NCBI GenBank assembly: GCA_002483865.1
Contig: DLIT01000152.1
Coordinates: 8,591 to 18,629, forward strand
Length of the DNA: 10,039 nt
Reading direction: 5' to 3'
DNA from: Brevundimonas sp. UBA7635
GTDB taxonomy: Bacteria > Pseudomonadota > Alphaproteobacteria > Caulobacterales > Caulobacteraceae
The notes under the pieces are model-generated. The model did not search any database, was not told the DNA's origin, and saw only the letters and a program-made list of their open reading frames with translations. The position numbers and the translations under genes were made by a program. Below, in pieces: positions 1 to 6,560 of the stretch. The stretch's first letter is position 1, and every line of letters begins with the position of its first letter.

Positions 1-1565
1 GTCAGGGCCAGATCGCGTTCGGCCTGTTCGGCGATGACGATCGCGCCTTGCTCGGCACCTTGATCGTCGGCCTTGCGTAGCAGGGATTTGATGCGCACTG
101 CCTGATACAGCAGATAGGGGCCGGTCTTTCCTTCGAAGCTGGTGAAGCGGTCGAGGTCAAAGACGTAGGAGGTGGTGCGCGCGTTCGACAGGTCGGCGAA
201 TTTCAGCGCGGCGATGGCGACCTTGTGCGCGATGTCCTCGAACTCGGCTTCCGGCAGGTCATCACCCAGTTTCGCATCCTTAAGACGCTCGCGCGCCTTG
301 TCGGTGGTCATGGTGATCAGGTCGTGCAGTTTCAGCACGCCGCCGGCGCGGGTCTTGAAGGGCTTGCCGTCGGTGCCGTTCATGGTGCCGAAGCCAAGGT
401 GCTCCAGCGACTTTTCAGGCGCGTAACCGGCCAGATACGAGACGCGGAACACCTGCTCGAAATGCTCGGCCTGACGCTCGTCCACGACATACAGGATCAG
501 GTCCGGCGCAATCGACTTCTTGCGGTCCAGAATGGTGGCAAGGTCCGTCGTGCCATACATGGCCGAACCTTCCGACGAGATAACCAGCAGCGGCGGCGGC
601 GAAGGCACCTCAATGACCGAACCGTCATCAAGCTTCTTTTTGCGGGTTTCGCCCTCGCGCGCGACGTGGACGACCTGCGCGCCCGCATCCTCGACCAGAA
701 GGGATTTGACCTTTAGGTCTGCGATCATTTCTTCCATGACGGGATCGGCGTCGGATTCGCCGTTCCACAGGTCGAAGGTGACGTCCAGCGCCCCGAACTC
801 GCGAGTCAGGGCGGTCCGGCTGACGGCCACGAAATGCTGCCACAGGGCGCGGTAGCCGGGTCGGCCGCCTTGCAGTTCTGCGGTCGCCTTGCGGGCGCGG
901 TCGCGGAAAGCGGGGTCTTCCTTGGCCTTGGCGGCAGCCTGTGGATACAGGCGTTCGAGGTCTTCCAGCGAGACGGGGGATTCGGCGGGGAAGGGGCCAT
1001 CGCCCTCGGCCATGAAGGCGTCGGCAAGGCCCTCGTCGCCGCAGGCGGTGATCAGCAGGCCCATCTGGAAGCCCCAGTCGCCGAAGTGAGCGTCGCCGAT
1101 CACTTCGTCGCCACGGAAGCGGAAGATGCGCTTCAGGCTTTCACCGATGATGGACGAGCGCAGGTGGCCGACATGCATTGGTTTGGCGACGTTCGGGCCG
1201 CCGTAGTCGATCACAACCTTGCGGGCGTCGGCCACGCCTGCGGCACCGGCCTTGTCGGCGTCGGCGGCAACTTGGCCCGCACGCTGCGACAGGGCCGTAT
1301 CGGACAGCTTCATATTGATGAAGCCGGGACCGGCGATCTCGACCGCCGACAGGGCTGGATGGCCTTCAAGGTGTGCGACGACCTTGGCGGCCAACTCACG
1401 CGGGTTGGCTTTCAGCGCCTTGGCTGCAGCCAGCGCGCCATTGGACTGGAAGTCGGCGAGATCGGGGCGGTCCGAAGGGGTGACGCGGGCAAGGGCTGCG
1501 TCCACGCCTTCGGCGGCGAAGGCGGTGGCGACCGCTTCGCTGAGTACAGTTTTGAGGTCGGTCAT
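1..1565 (-). CDS. argS: Arginyl-tRNA synthetase (3' part missing)
   Basis: Cytosolic class I aminoacyl-tRNA synthetase that charges tRNA-Arg with arginine using ATP. The reverse strand is open from an ATG at 1565 to the window edge, giving 521 codons; family members are about 580-600 residues, so the end of the C-terminal anticodon-binding (DALR) domain lies outside. Visible features are the ArgRS-specific N-terminal domain (about residues 1-95, ending in [10 protein letters not shown]), the HIGH-type signature HVGH at residues 131-134 inside [17 protein letters not shown], and KPFKTRAGG near residue 402, which replaces the canonical KMSKS loop as in many Arg[13 protein letters not shown] near the edge marks the start of the DALR region. 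The start is 5 nt after the stop of the upstream secreted-protein gene and has no strong Shine-Dalgarno, so translational coupling is likely. Family assignment is secure. Confidence 0.97.
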   Translation of the reverse strand, partial: MTDLKTVLSEAVATAFAAEGVDAALARVTPSDRPDLADFQSNGALAAAKALKANPRELAAKVVAHLEGHPALSAVEIAGPGFINMKLSDTALSQRAGQVAADADKAGAAGVADARKVVIDYGGPNVAKPMHVGHLRSSIIGESLKRIFRFRGDEVIGDAHFGDWGFQMGLLITACGDEGLADAFMAEGDGPFPAESPVSLEDLERLYPQAAAKAKEDPAFRDRARKATAELQGGRPGYRALWQHFVAVSRTALTREFGALDVTFDLWNGESDADPVMEEMIADLKVKSLLVEDAGAQVVHVAREGETRKKKLDDGSVIEVPSPPPLLVISSEGSAMYGTTDLATILDRKKSIAPDLILYVVDERQAEHFEQVFRVSYLAGYAPEKSLEHLGFGTMNGTDGKPFKTRAGGVLKLHDLITMTTDKARERLKDAKLGDDLPEAEFEDIAHKVAIAALKFADLSNARTTSYVFDLDRFTSFEGKTGPYLLYQAVRIKSLLRKADDQGAEQGAIVIAEQAERDLAL

Positions 1566-1570
1566 TATTC

Positions 1571-2221
1571 TTAGTCGTTCTGGCCAGCGGTGATGCGGAA
1601 ACGGCTGCCCGAGCGATTGAACTCGGCCATCTCGGGGGTAACCTCAAAGCCGATCAGGACTTCAAAGACACCGCCGCTGGTGGTGGCATCAGCACGCGGG
1701 ATGACGATGGTCTGGCCCTGTTCGACCGAGGTCGTGGCCTGGCCGGCGAAGTCGACCGGCAGGTCAAAATACTCCTTGGCCAGGACAGCGCTGTTGCGCT
1801 CGGTCACGGCCACCCAGTAGCGATAGGTGCGGGCATCGCCCTGGGCCGAGGCTCCACGGCCCAGGTTGAACAGGATGTTCATGTCCAGGCGGATGGGGTC
1901 ATCCTCGCGATAGACGCAGTCCGCCGAAATCCCCTCGATCTCGCCGGTAAAGCCGACACCGGCCACCGTGGGGCGGGTGAAGTCTGCCATCTCTACAAAG
2001 CGGGCGGCATCGTAGAGCACCTTCACATAGGGGCAGGGACCGGCATTGGCGCGGCGGCTGAGCGGGGCGATGCGCACTTCGCGCGCCCGCGACGAGGTAC
2101 CCTGATCCGGGGCCTGTCCCGATTGCGGTCCGCCGGGACGGCCAGCCTGTGCAGAGGCGACCTCGGGAACCAGCGTGGCAGCAAGGCTGAGTGCAGCAAG
2201 GGCGGTCAGGACGCGACGCAT
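1571..2221 (-). CDS. Secreted protein of unknown function upstream of argS
   Basis: Encodes 216 residues. It starts [17 protein letters not shown] and has an ASA|Q signal peptidase I site around residues 22-25, so it should be exported to the periplasm. The mature part begins with a low-complexity Gly/Pro/Gln stretch (about 26-45), followed by a compact domain with two cysteines, C63 in the segment [11 protein letters not shown] and C102 in ISADCVYR, which may form a disulfide. After that come alternating hydrophobic strands ([20 protein letters not shown]) that suggest a beta-rich fold. I do not recognise the family. Two ATGs are adjacent (2224 and 2221); GGAAGA at 2228-2233 is 6 nt from the second, so I prefer 2221. 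The frame is open back to a TTG at 2317, but a candidate promoter lies inside that extension. argS follows 5 nt downstream, indicating one transcript. Confidence 0.85.
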   Translation of the reverse strand: MRRVLTALAALSLAATLVPEVASAQAGRPGGPQSGQAPDQGTSSRAREVRIAPLSRRANAGPCPYVKVLYDAARFVEMADFTRPTVAGVGFTGEIEGISADCVYREDDPIRLDMNILFNLGRGASAQGDARTYRYWVAVTERNSAVLAKEYFDLPVDFAGQATTSVEQGQTIVIPRADATTSGGVFEVLIGFEVTPEMAEFNRSGSRFRITAGQND

Positions 2222-2288
2222 CATCAATCTTCCGGCAGTCGATAGGGAGCACAGAACGGCTGGATATCCAACCATGCCACGCTTACCG

Positions 2289-2317
2289 GTGATAGCGGCT
2301 AAAGCGAGGCGCGGCAA
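2289..2317 (-). promoter_or_regulatory. Candidate housekeeping promoter for the secreted protein-argS unit
   Basis: Reading the minus strand, TTGCCGC (2317-2311) and GCTATCAC (2296-2289) are separated by 14 nt. Each differs by one base from the Caulobacter housekeeping consensus TTGACGS-N10-14-GCTANAWC. Transcription would begin near 2282, leaving a leader of about 60 nt with GGAAGA just before the ATG at 2221. Not experimentally supported. The 150-nt divergent gap (2222-2371) shows no equally good promoter for ispH on the other strand; the best plus-strand -10 is GCTAAAGC at 2298-2305, without a good -35. Confidence 0.45.
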
Positions 2318-2371
2318 ACGCGACCATTCCCCCAGTGGCGATTAGGCGATCAAACGACTAGGTTTCTGTCC

Positions 2372-3367
2372 ATGAACGCCTCTCCGACGCCTGCCCTGAC
2401 CGAAATCCGCCCGCTGAAAGTGCGTCTGGCCACGCCGCGCGGCTTCTGTGCCGGGGTGGATCGCGCCATCCAGATCGTCGAGCGCGCCATCGAGAAGTTC
2501 GGGGCCCCGGTCTATGTGCGCCATGAGATCGTGCACAACCGCCACGTGGTCGAACGGTTGAAAGCCATGGGGGCTGTCTTCGTCAAGGAACTGGACGAAT
2601 GCCCGGACGATCGTCCGGTGGTCTTCTCGGCCCACGGCGTGCCCAAGTCGGTACCCGCCACGGCCAAGGCGCGCCAGATGCTCTACCTCGACGCCACCTG
2701 CCCCCTGGTGTCCAAGGTCCATGTCGAGGCCGAGCGTAACTTCCGCGCCGGACGCCACATCATCCTGATCGGCCACGCGGGTCACCCCGAGGTTGTGGGC
2801 ACCATGGGTCAACTGCCCAGTGACGCCATCAGCCTGGTCGAGACGGTTGAAGACGCCGAGCGTTTCGAGCGCCCCGGCGATGCGCCCCTGGCCTATGCGA
2901 CCCAGACCACGCTGTCGGTGGACGATACCGCCGACATCCTGGCTACGTTGAAGCGCCGCTTCCCCGAGTTGCCCGATCCGCACAAGGAAGACATCTGCTA
3001 CGCCACGACCAACCGTCAGGATGCGGTCAAGACCTTGGGCGCGGGTTGTGACCTGGTGCTGGTGGTGGGGTCAAAGAACTCGTCGAACTCGGCCCGGCTG
3101 GTCGATGTGGCGCTGAAGGCGGGGGCCCGCGCTGCCCGCCTGGTGGATGATGCCTCGGACGTGGACTGGGACTGGTTCGACGGCGTTGATATCCTGGGCG
3201 TCACCGCCGGGGCCTCGGCCCCCGAGCCCCTGGTCGAGGGCCTGATCGAGGCCGTGCGCCAGCGCTTCGACGTGACCATCAGCGAGGATGACGGCGCGCG
3301 CGAGACCATCACCTTCAAGCTGCCGCGGGTATTGCAGGACCCGGTGCCCGGCACCGCCCCGGCCTGA
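2372..3367 (+). CDS. ispH: 4-hydroxy-3-methylbut-2-enyl diphosphate reductase
   Basis: Final enzyme of the MEP pathway: a cytosolic [4Fe-4S] protein that reductively dehydroxylates HMBPP to isopentenyl and dimethylallyl diphosphate. The 331-residue product has the three cluster cysteines, C26 ([11 protein letters not shown]), C110 (LDATCPLV) and C209 ([11 protein letters not shown]). Substrate-binding and catalytic positions are also present: H55 in EIVHN, H88 in SAHGV, H138 and the proton-donating E140 in GHAGHPE, QTT at 178-180 and SKNSSNS at 234-240. The N-terminus is about 14 residues longer than in E. coli. The start is the first ATG in frame and has only a weak AGG upstream. It is transcribed away from the secreted-protein gene and converges on the next gene with abutting stop codons. 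No missing residues; assignment is secure. Confidence 0.98.
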   Translation: MNASPTPALTEIRPLKVRLATPRGFCAGVDRAIQIVERAIEKFGAPVYVRHEIVHNRHVVERLKAMGAVFVKELDECPDDRPVVFSAHGVPKSVPATAKARQMLYLDATCPLVSKVHVEAERNFRAGRHIILIGHAGHPEVVGTMGQLPSDAISLVETVEDAERFERPGDAPLAYATQTTLSVDDTADILATLKRRFPELPDPHKEDICYATTNRQDAVKTLGAGCDLVLVVGSKNSSNSARLVDVALKAGARAARLVDDASDVDWDWFDGVDILGVTAGASAPEPLVEGLIEAVRQRFDVTISEDDGARETITFKLPRVLQDPVPGTAPA

Positions 3368-3748
3368 TCAGAAGGCGGCGAGACCCTCGACCGGCTTGAG
3401 GCTGTACTGGCTCCAGGTCGCGGCGTCGTTGTCATAGAGCGAGGCCGTTTCGCCCGCGACCACCACATAGGCGTGGGTGCCGCTCTTGTGGTCATAGACG
3501 GTGTAGCGATCCCCCGTCGGCGACAGGTGGATATAGCCGGAGCGGCCATGGTCATAGATGTCGGGCAAGGTGCCGGACAGCTTGGCCCGGCGCGCCAGGT
3601 CCAGTCCGTCAAAGGCCAGGCCGTCAAAGACCGCGGTCACCTTGGCCAGTCGGTTCTGGCTGTGGTCGAACAGTCCGCTGATCGCCTTGTCCGTGGCATG
3701 GGCCAGGGCGATGGCCGCGATGGTGGCGCGAACGTCGCTGTCGATCAT
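3368..3748 (-). CDS. Small uncharacterised protein with three 20-residue repeats
   Basis: 126-residue acidic, soluble protein with no signal peptide or membrane segment; family not recognised. Residues 1-60 look helical (Ala/Leu/Asp rich, for example ATIAAIALAHATDKAI). Residues 61-120 divide into three consecutive 20-residue units, each with a hydrophobic residue then Tyr-Asp-His/Asn at the same position: IYDH at 64-67, VYDH at 84-87 and LYDN at 104-107. Units 1 and 2 are followed by a strand and a PTGD/VAGE turn, consistent with tandem beta-hairpins. GGAG at 3754-3757 lies 5 nt before the ATG at 3748 and fixes the start. The stop codon abuts that of ispH on the opposite strand. A one-mismatch -10 (GCTTTATC, 3762-3769) lies upstream but would give a very short leader. 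Expression is likely given the good ribosome site; function is unknown. Confidence 0.8.
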   Translation of the reverse strand: MIDSDVRATIAAIALAHATDKAISGLFDHSQNRLAKVTAVFDGLAFDGLDLARRAKLSGTLPDIYDHGRSGYIHLSPTGDRYTVYDHKSGTHAYVVVAGETASLYDNDAATWSQYSLKPVEGLAAF

Positions 3749-3840
3749 GGAAACTCCGGCAGATAAAGCAAATGACGGCGCAGCCTAGGCCCGACCGCAG
3801 GGGCGGGCAATCCGCTGTCTTCAGGCGCGAATGGCGCACG

Positions 3841-3874
3841 AAAAAGGCGCGGCCTGCGAAAAGCCGCGCCCTTT
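3841..3874 (-). terminator. Intrinsic terminator of the lspA-bamF unit
   Basis: On the minus strand GGCGCGGC (3870-3863), a 9-nt loop TTTTCGCAG and GCCGCGCC (3853-3846) form a perfect 8-bp GC stem followed directly by five T (3845-3841). It starts 22 nt after the lipoprotein stop codon. The plus-strand reading has only CTTT after the stem, so it acts mainly on the minus strand. Confidence 0.88.
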
Positions 3875-3896
3875 GAGGCTTGTTGGCGCTGGAGCC

Positions 3897-4466
3897 CTAG
3901 AGGCCCGGCAGCTTGAAGCGACGGTTATCCTGGCGCGGGACGATGGTGATGCCTTCGCGGCCGCCGGTGAGAGCCTGCAGGCGCTCGTGCTCGGTGGTTA
4001 CATCGACAGTACGGGCTCCATCGGGACCCATAGTCTGGGTTGGGGCCTGGGTGGCGGCGTCATTCTTGCGCCAGAACATGACGCGGTCCGCCCAGGACTG
4101 TTCCTTGTGGGCGAGATCGCCAAACTCGTCATCGACCACAAAGCGGGCCAGGGGGTCGGCGCGGTCGGCACCGGCCTGGCTGGCCAGGGCCTGCTCGCCC
4201 AGGGTGCGGGTCACAGCCTGGCGCTGGCCCAGCAGAATCTGACGGGCGGCGCTTTCGGGGGCTAGTTCCTGCGGACGCGGCTGGCCCGGCGACGGCGGGG
4301 TCAGGCCATACTCGGGCGGAACCGACAGCGGGGCCGTCGACACGGTCAGGAACTCGTCCGGCACGACCTTGGAAAGGCCGATGCTCTGTTTCACGCTCGA
4401 ACAGGCACCAAGGCCCACAACGGCGGTGGCGATGACGGCCAGGGTAGCGGCACTACGGATAGTCAT
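3897..4466 (-). CDS. Outer-membrane lipoprotein, DUF3035/BamF-like
   Basis: 189-residue lipoprotein. The signal peptide MTIRSAATLAVIATAVVGLG ends in the lipobox LGAC with the lipidated cysteine at C22. Ser at +2 argues for transport to the outer membrane. The mature chain is Pro-rich at first (about 45-70: PPEYGLTPPSPGQPRP), then charged, with the tract SWADRVMFWRK near residue 125 and a C-terminal EGITIVPRQDNRRFKLPGL. The EFL...PPEYGLTPP layout matches the DUF3035 family, which in Caulobacter has been described as BamF, an accessory subunit of the beta-barrel assembly machine; assignment here is by pattern memory. The gene follows lspA by 68 nt and precedes a terminator, so the peptidase that processes lipoproteins and this substrate are probably co-transcribed. 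The ATG at 4466 has no well-spaced Shine-Dalgarno (GGAG is 13 nt away). A short GC hairpin (4491-4504) lies in the intercistronic gap. Confidence 0.82.
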   Translation of the reverse strand: MTIRSAATLAVIATAVVGLGACSSVKQSIGLSKVVPDEFLTVSTAPLSVPPEYGLTPPSPGQPRPQELAPESAARQILLGQRQAVTRTLGEQALASQAGADRADPLARFVVDDEFGDLAHKEQSWADRVMFWRKNDAATQAPTQTMGPDGARTVDVTTEHERLQALTGGREGITIVPRQDNRRFKLPGL

Positions 4467-4534
4467 AGGGTCAGCTCGGCTCCGGGAGGCGCGCCCTGTG
4501 GCGCAGGCTCGGGACGATAGTTCAGAGAGGGTGA

Positions 4535-5062
4535 TTACGACTTTTCAGTGGCCACGCCAACAGTCGAGCGGCGTTCGGACAGAAAGCTGTCGAGGATAAG
4601 CAGCACCACGCCAACCGTGATCCCGCTGTCGGCGATGTTGAAGATCCAGGGAAAGACGCCGGTCCCCGAGAAGTCCAGGAAATCCACCACGCCGCCAAAG
4701 CGGATACGATCGATCACATTTCCGATAGCGCCGCCCATGATCAGGCCGATCGCCGCCACCAGCAGGCCCCGATGGGTCCGCAACGCCCAGACTGCCAGAG
4801 CTATGGCGACGACGATGGAGAAGACGCTGAGCACCCAGCGCCCGGCACCGCCGCCGAACAAGCCAAAGCTGACCCCCGTGTTCAGGACATAGGTCAGGTT
4901 GAAGATGGGCGGCAGGACCTCGGCAATATGGGTCCCATCGCGGATGGCTGAAACAGGCTCGATGCCAATGGCATTCAGCACCAGCAGCTTGGTCAGCTGG
5001 TCCAGCACAATAACGACCAGGGCAAGGCCGTAGGCGACGTAGGCGTGGCGGGTAATCTTCAT
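4535..5062 (-). CDS. lspA: Lipoprotein signal peptidase (signal peptidase II)
   Basis: Inner-membrane aspartyl protease that cleaves the signal peptide from diacylglyceryl-modified prolipoproteins. The 175-residue length is typical. Four hydrophobic segments are visible at about 9-30, 75-94, 99-117 and 140-160. The catalytic aspartates are D127 in GGVVDFLDF and D145 in FNIADSGITVG. Other family positions are present: DQLTK at 21-25, NTGVSFG at 61-67 (most members have NxGxAF), and GNVIDRI at 114-120. The start at 5062 has no Shine-Dalgarno, and a near-consensus -10 lies 9 nt upstream, so the message may be almost leaderless. The next gene downstream encodes a lipoprotein. In many proteobacteria lspA follows ileS; here it heads its own unit, divergent from the HAD-ribF operon. 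Secure. Confidence 0.97.
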   Translation of the reverse strand: MKITRHAYVAYGLALVVIVLDQLTKLLVLNAIGIEPVSAIRDGTHIAEVLPPIFNLTYVLNTGVSFGLFGGGAGRWVLSVFSIVVAIALAVWALRTHRGLLVAAIGLIMGGAIGNVIDRIRFGGVVDFLDFSGTGVFPWIFNIADSGITVGVVLLILDSFLSERRSTVGVATEKS

Positions 5063-5071
5063 GTCGATCGG

Positions 5072-5079
5072 GAGTTAGC
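5072..5079 (-). promoter_or_regulatory. Possible -10 element for lspA
   Basis: GCTAACTC on the minus strand differs by one base from GCTANAWC and is 9 nt from the lspA ATG, which would give a leader of about 2-3 nt. No convincing -35 is visible. The 107-nt divergent gap 5063-5169 holds this element and the HAD promoter. Confidence 0.35.
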
Positions 5080-5155
5080 AGGAAGGGAAGCGGGGGCGAA
5101 GAGGCAAAAGCAGTCTCGATTGCCGCCTCAGTGACTTTCCCCCGCTGCAGTGGCG

Positions 5156-5169
5156 GCTATAACGCCCCC
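5156..5169 (+). promoter_or_regulatory. Promoter -10 giving a leaderless HAD-maoC-ribF mRNA
   Basis: GCTATAAC at 5156-5163 matches the Caulobacter housekeeping -10 consensus GCTANAWC at every position. Six nt (GCCCCC) separate it from the ATG at 5170, so initiation would occur on or next to the A of the start codon. No Shine-Dalgarno is present, which fits. The -35 is weak: TTTCCCC (5136-5142) has only loose resemblance at suitable spacing, and GTGACTT (5131-5137) is too far away. Confidence 0.6.
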
Positions 5170-6039
5170 ATGACCCTGCCTGTTGCCCTGCCTCACCTGT
5201 CGGCCATTGCCGACGACTATGACATCCTGCTGTGTGACGTCTGGGGCGTCATCCACAATGGCCGCGAATCCTGGCCTGCCGCCTGTGAGGCGCTGACCCG
5301 CTTCAACGAGAAGGGCGGCCATGTCGTCCTGGTTTCCAACTCGCCGCGTCCCTCCAGCGACGTGATCAGCCAGCTGGATGCACTGCACGTGCCGCGCAGC
5401 AGCTGGAAGGCCTTTGTCACCTCGGGCGATGCCACGCGTGCTGAACTGGCCAAGCGGGCTCCGGGCCCGGCCTGGATCATTGGGCCCGACCGCGATTCGG
5501 TGCTGTACGAAGGTCTGGGCCTGACCACGGTCGTTGCTGCCGATGAGGCGGGCTTCCTTTCTGTCACCGGGCCCTATGACGACACGACCGAAACACCCGA
5601 GGACTATCGCGAGCGCCTGGTCCCGGCGGTGGAGCGAGGCCTTGAGCTGATCTGCGCCAACCCGGATCGCATCGTTCGCCGGGGCGACACCATCATCTAT
5701 TGCGGCGGGGCGATCGCCGACCTGTATGAAACCATGGGTGGCAAGGTGGTGATGGCCGGCAAGCCCTATGCGCCTATCTATGAGTTGGCCCTGAAGGAGG
5801 CCGAGGCCCTGATGGGCCGTCCCGTCGAGCGTTCGCGCGTCCTGTGTATCGGTGACGGGGTCGTGACGGATGTTCTGGGTGCGAACCAACAGGATCTGGA
5901 CTGCCTTTTCGTCGCCCAGGGGATTCATGGCGATGCCGCCCATGATGCCGAAGGGGCGCTGGATCCAGCCGGGGCCGGGCGCCTCTTGGCCGCAGAAGGC
6001 ACTCACGCGCGCTATGCCACCCTGGATCTGGTCTGGTGA
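5170..6039 (+). CDS. HAD-superfamily class IIA hydrolase, TIGR01459 type
   Basis: 289-residue cytosolic hydrolase of the NagD-like class IIA, probably a phosphatase of unknown substrate. Motif I is DVWGVIHNG with the nucleophile D23; the second Asp normal in HAD phosphatases is Trp25, a pattern I associate with the TIGR01459 group. Motif II is VSNSPR (S56), motif III is K198 in AGKPYAPIY, and motif IV is IGDGVVTD (D229, D234), binding Mg2+. The cap lies between motifs II and III (about 75-190). I start it at 5170 because the 13 in-frame codons upstream cross the -10 element and the upstream ATG region lacks a ribosome site. It is the first gene of an operon with a MaoC-like hydratase and ribF, so a phosphatase role near flavin metabolism is conceivable but only inferred. 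Confidence 0.9.
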   Translation: MTLPVALPHLSAIADDYDILLCDVWGVIHNGRESWPAACEALTRFNEKGGHVVLVSNSPRPSSDVISQLDALHVPRSSWKAFVTSGDATRAELAKRAPGPAWIIGPDRDSVLYEGLGLTTVVAADEAGFLSVTGPYDDTTETPEDYRERLVPAVERGLELICANPDRIVRRGDTIIYCGGAIADLYETMGGKVVMAGKPYAPIYELALKEAEALMGRPVERSRVLCIGDGVVTDVLGANQQDLDCLFVAQGIHGDAAHDAEGALDPAGAGRLLAAEGTHARYATLDLVW

Positions 6040-6078
6040 GGCTCGCCATTTCCTCGCGTCTGGCTTAAAGGCCCCCTT

Positions 6079-6540
6079 ATGGTTGAACTCGTTTCACAGC
6101 ATCCGTCGGGCGGCTACATCCTCGACGAACTCCACGTCGGCATGGCCGCCGAGAAAATTGTCCACGTCAGTGAAGAGCGCATCCGCCTGTTCGCCGAGGC
6201 TTCGGACGACTTCAATCCGGTCCACCTGGACGAGGCCTTTGCGGCCAAGACCGCCTATCGTGGCCGCATCGCCCATGGCCTGCTCAGCGCCGCCTTTGGC
6301 TCAGCTGTGGTCGGGACCATCCTGCCGGGCGCGGGGTCCATCTACATCTCGCAAACGCTGGAGTTCCATTTTCCGGTCCGTATCGGCGATGACGTGCGCA
6401 TCCGCATCACGGTCGTTGAACTGGAGCATGAAGCCGCTCGGGCTCAGCTGAAATGCGAAGGCTTTGTCGACGACAAGCTGATCATGGATGGTCTGGCCGT
6501 GGTCCGTGTGCCGCGTCGTCGCAAACCTGCTGCCCGCTAA
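6079..6540 (+). CDS. MaoC-like (R)-specific enoyl-CoA hydratase
   Basis: 153-residue single hot-dog domain protein of the MaoC/PhaJ hydratase family, which hydrates trans-2-enoyl-CoA to (R)-3-hydroxyacyl-CoA. The hydratase-2 signature is intact: ASDDFNPVHLDEAFA at 41-55, with the catalytic pair D44 and H49, followed by YRGRIAHGLLSAAF at 60-73. The strand TLEFHFPVRIGDDV around 96-110 is also typical. The Arg-rich tail PRRRKPAAR is probably disordered. AAAGG at 6067-6071 is 7 nt from the ATG. The gene sits 39 nt after the HAD gene and 20 nt before ribF in one orientation, so co-transcription is likely, although no metabolic link to flavin synthesis is evident. The natural substrate (polyhydroxyalkanoate precursor, fatty acyl-CoA or other thioester) cannot be read from the sequence. 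Confidence 0.88.
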   Translation: MVELVSQHPSGGYILDELHVGMAAEKIVHVSEERIRLFAEASDDFNPVHLDEAFAAKTAYRGRIAHGLLSAAFGSAVVGTILPGAGSIYISQTLEFHFPVRIGDDVRIRITVVELEHEAARAQLKCEGFVDDKLIMDGLAVVRVPRRRKPAAR

Positions 6541-6560
6541 GCCCGAAAGGACGGGTGTAG

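Noticed and set aside
834..1574. 246-residue plus-strand frame
   Set aside because: Antisense shadow of argS in GC-rich DNA; argS has clear family motifs and the antisense product resembles nothing.
2298..2305. GCTAAAGC as an ispH promoter -10
   Set aside because: One mismatch to consensus but no -35 at proper spacing; too weak to call.
2342..2983. 213-residue minus-strand frame opposite ispH
   Set aside because: Shadow of ispH; no ribosome site or recognisable domain.
4491..4504. GCGCC-CTGT-GGCGC hairpin between lspA and the lipoprotein gene
   Set aside because: Only a 5-bp stem with no T tract; could arise by chance in GC-rich spacer, so not called a terminator or regulator.
5128..6006. 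292-residue minus-strand frame opposite the HAD gene
   Set aside because: Long antisense frame typical of high GC content; the plus-strand frame carries all HAD motifs.
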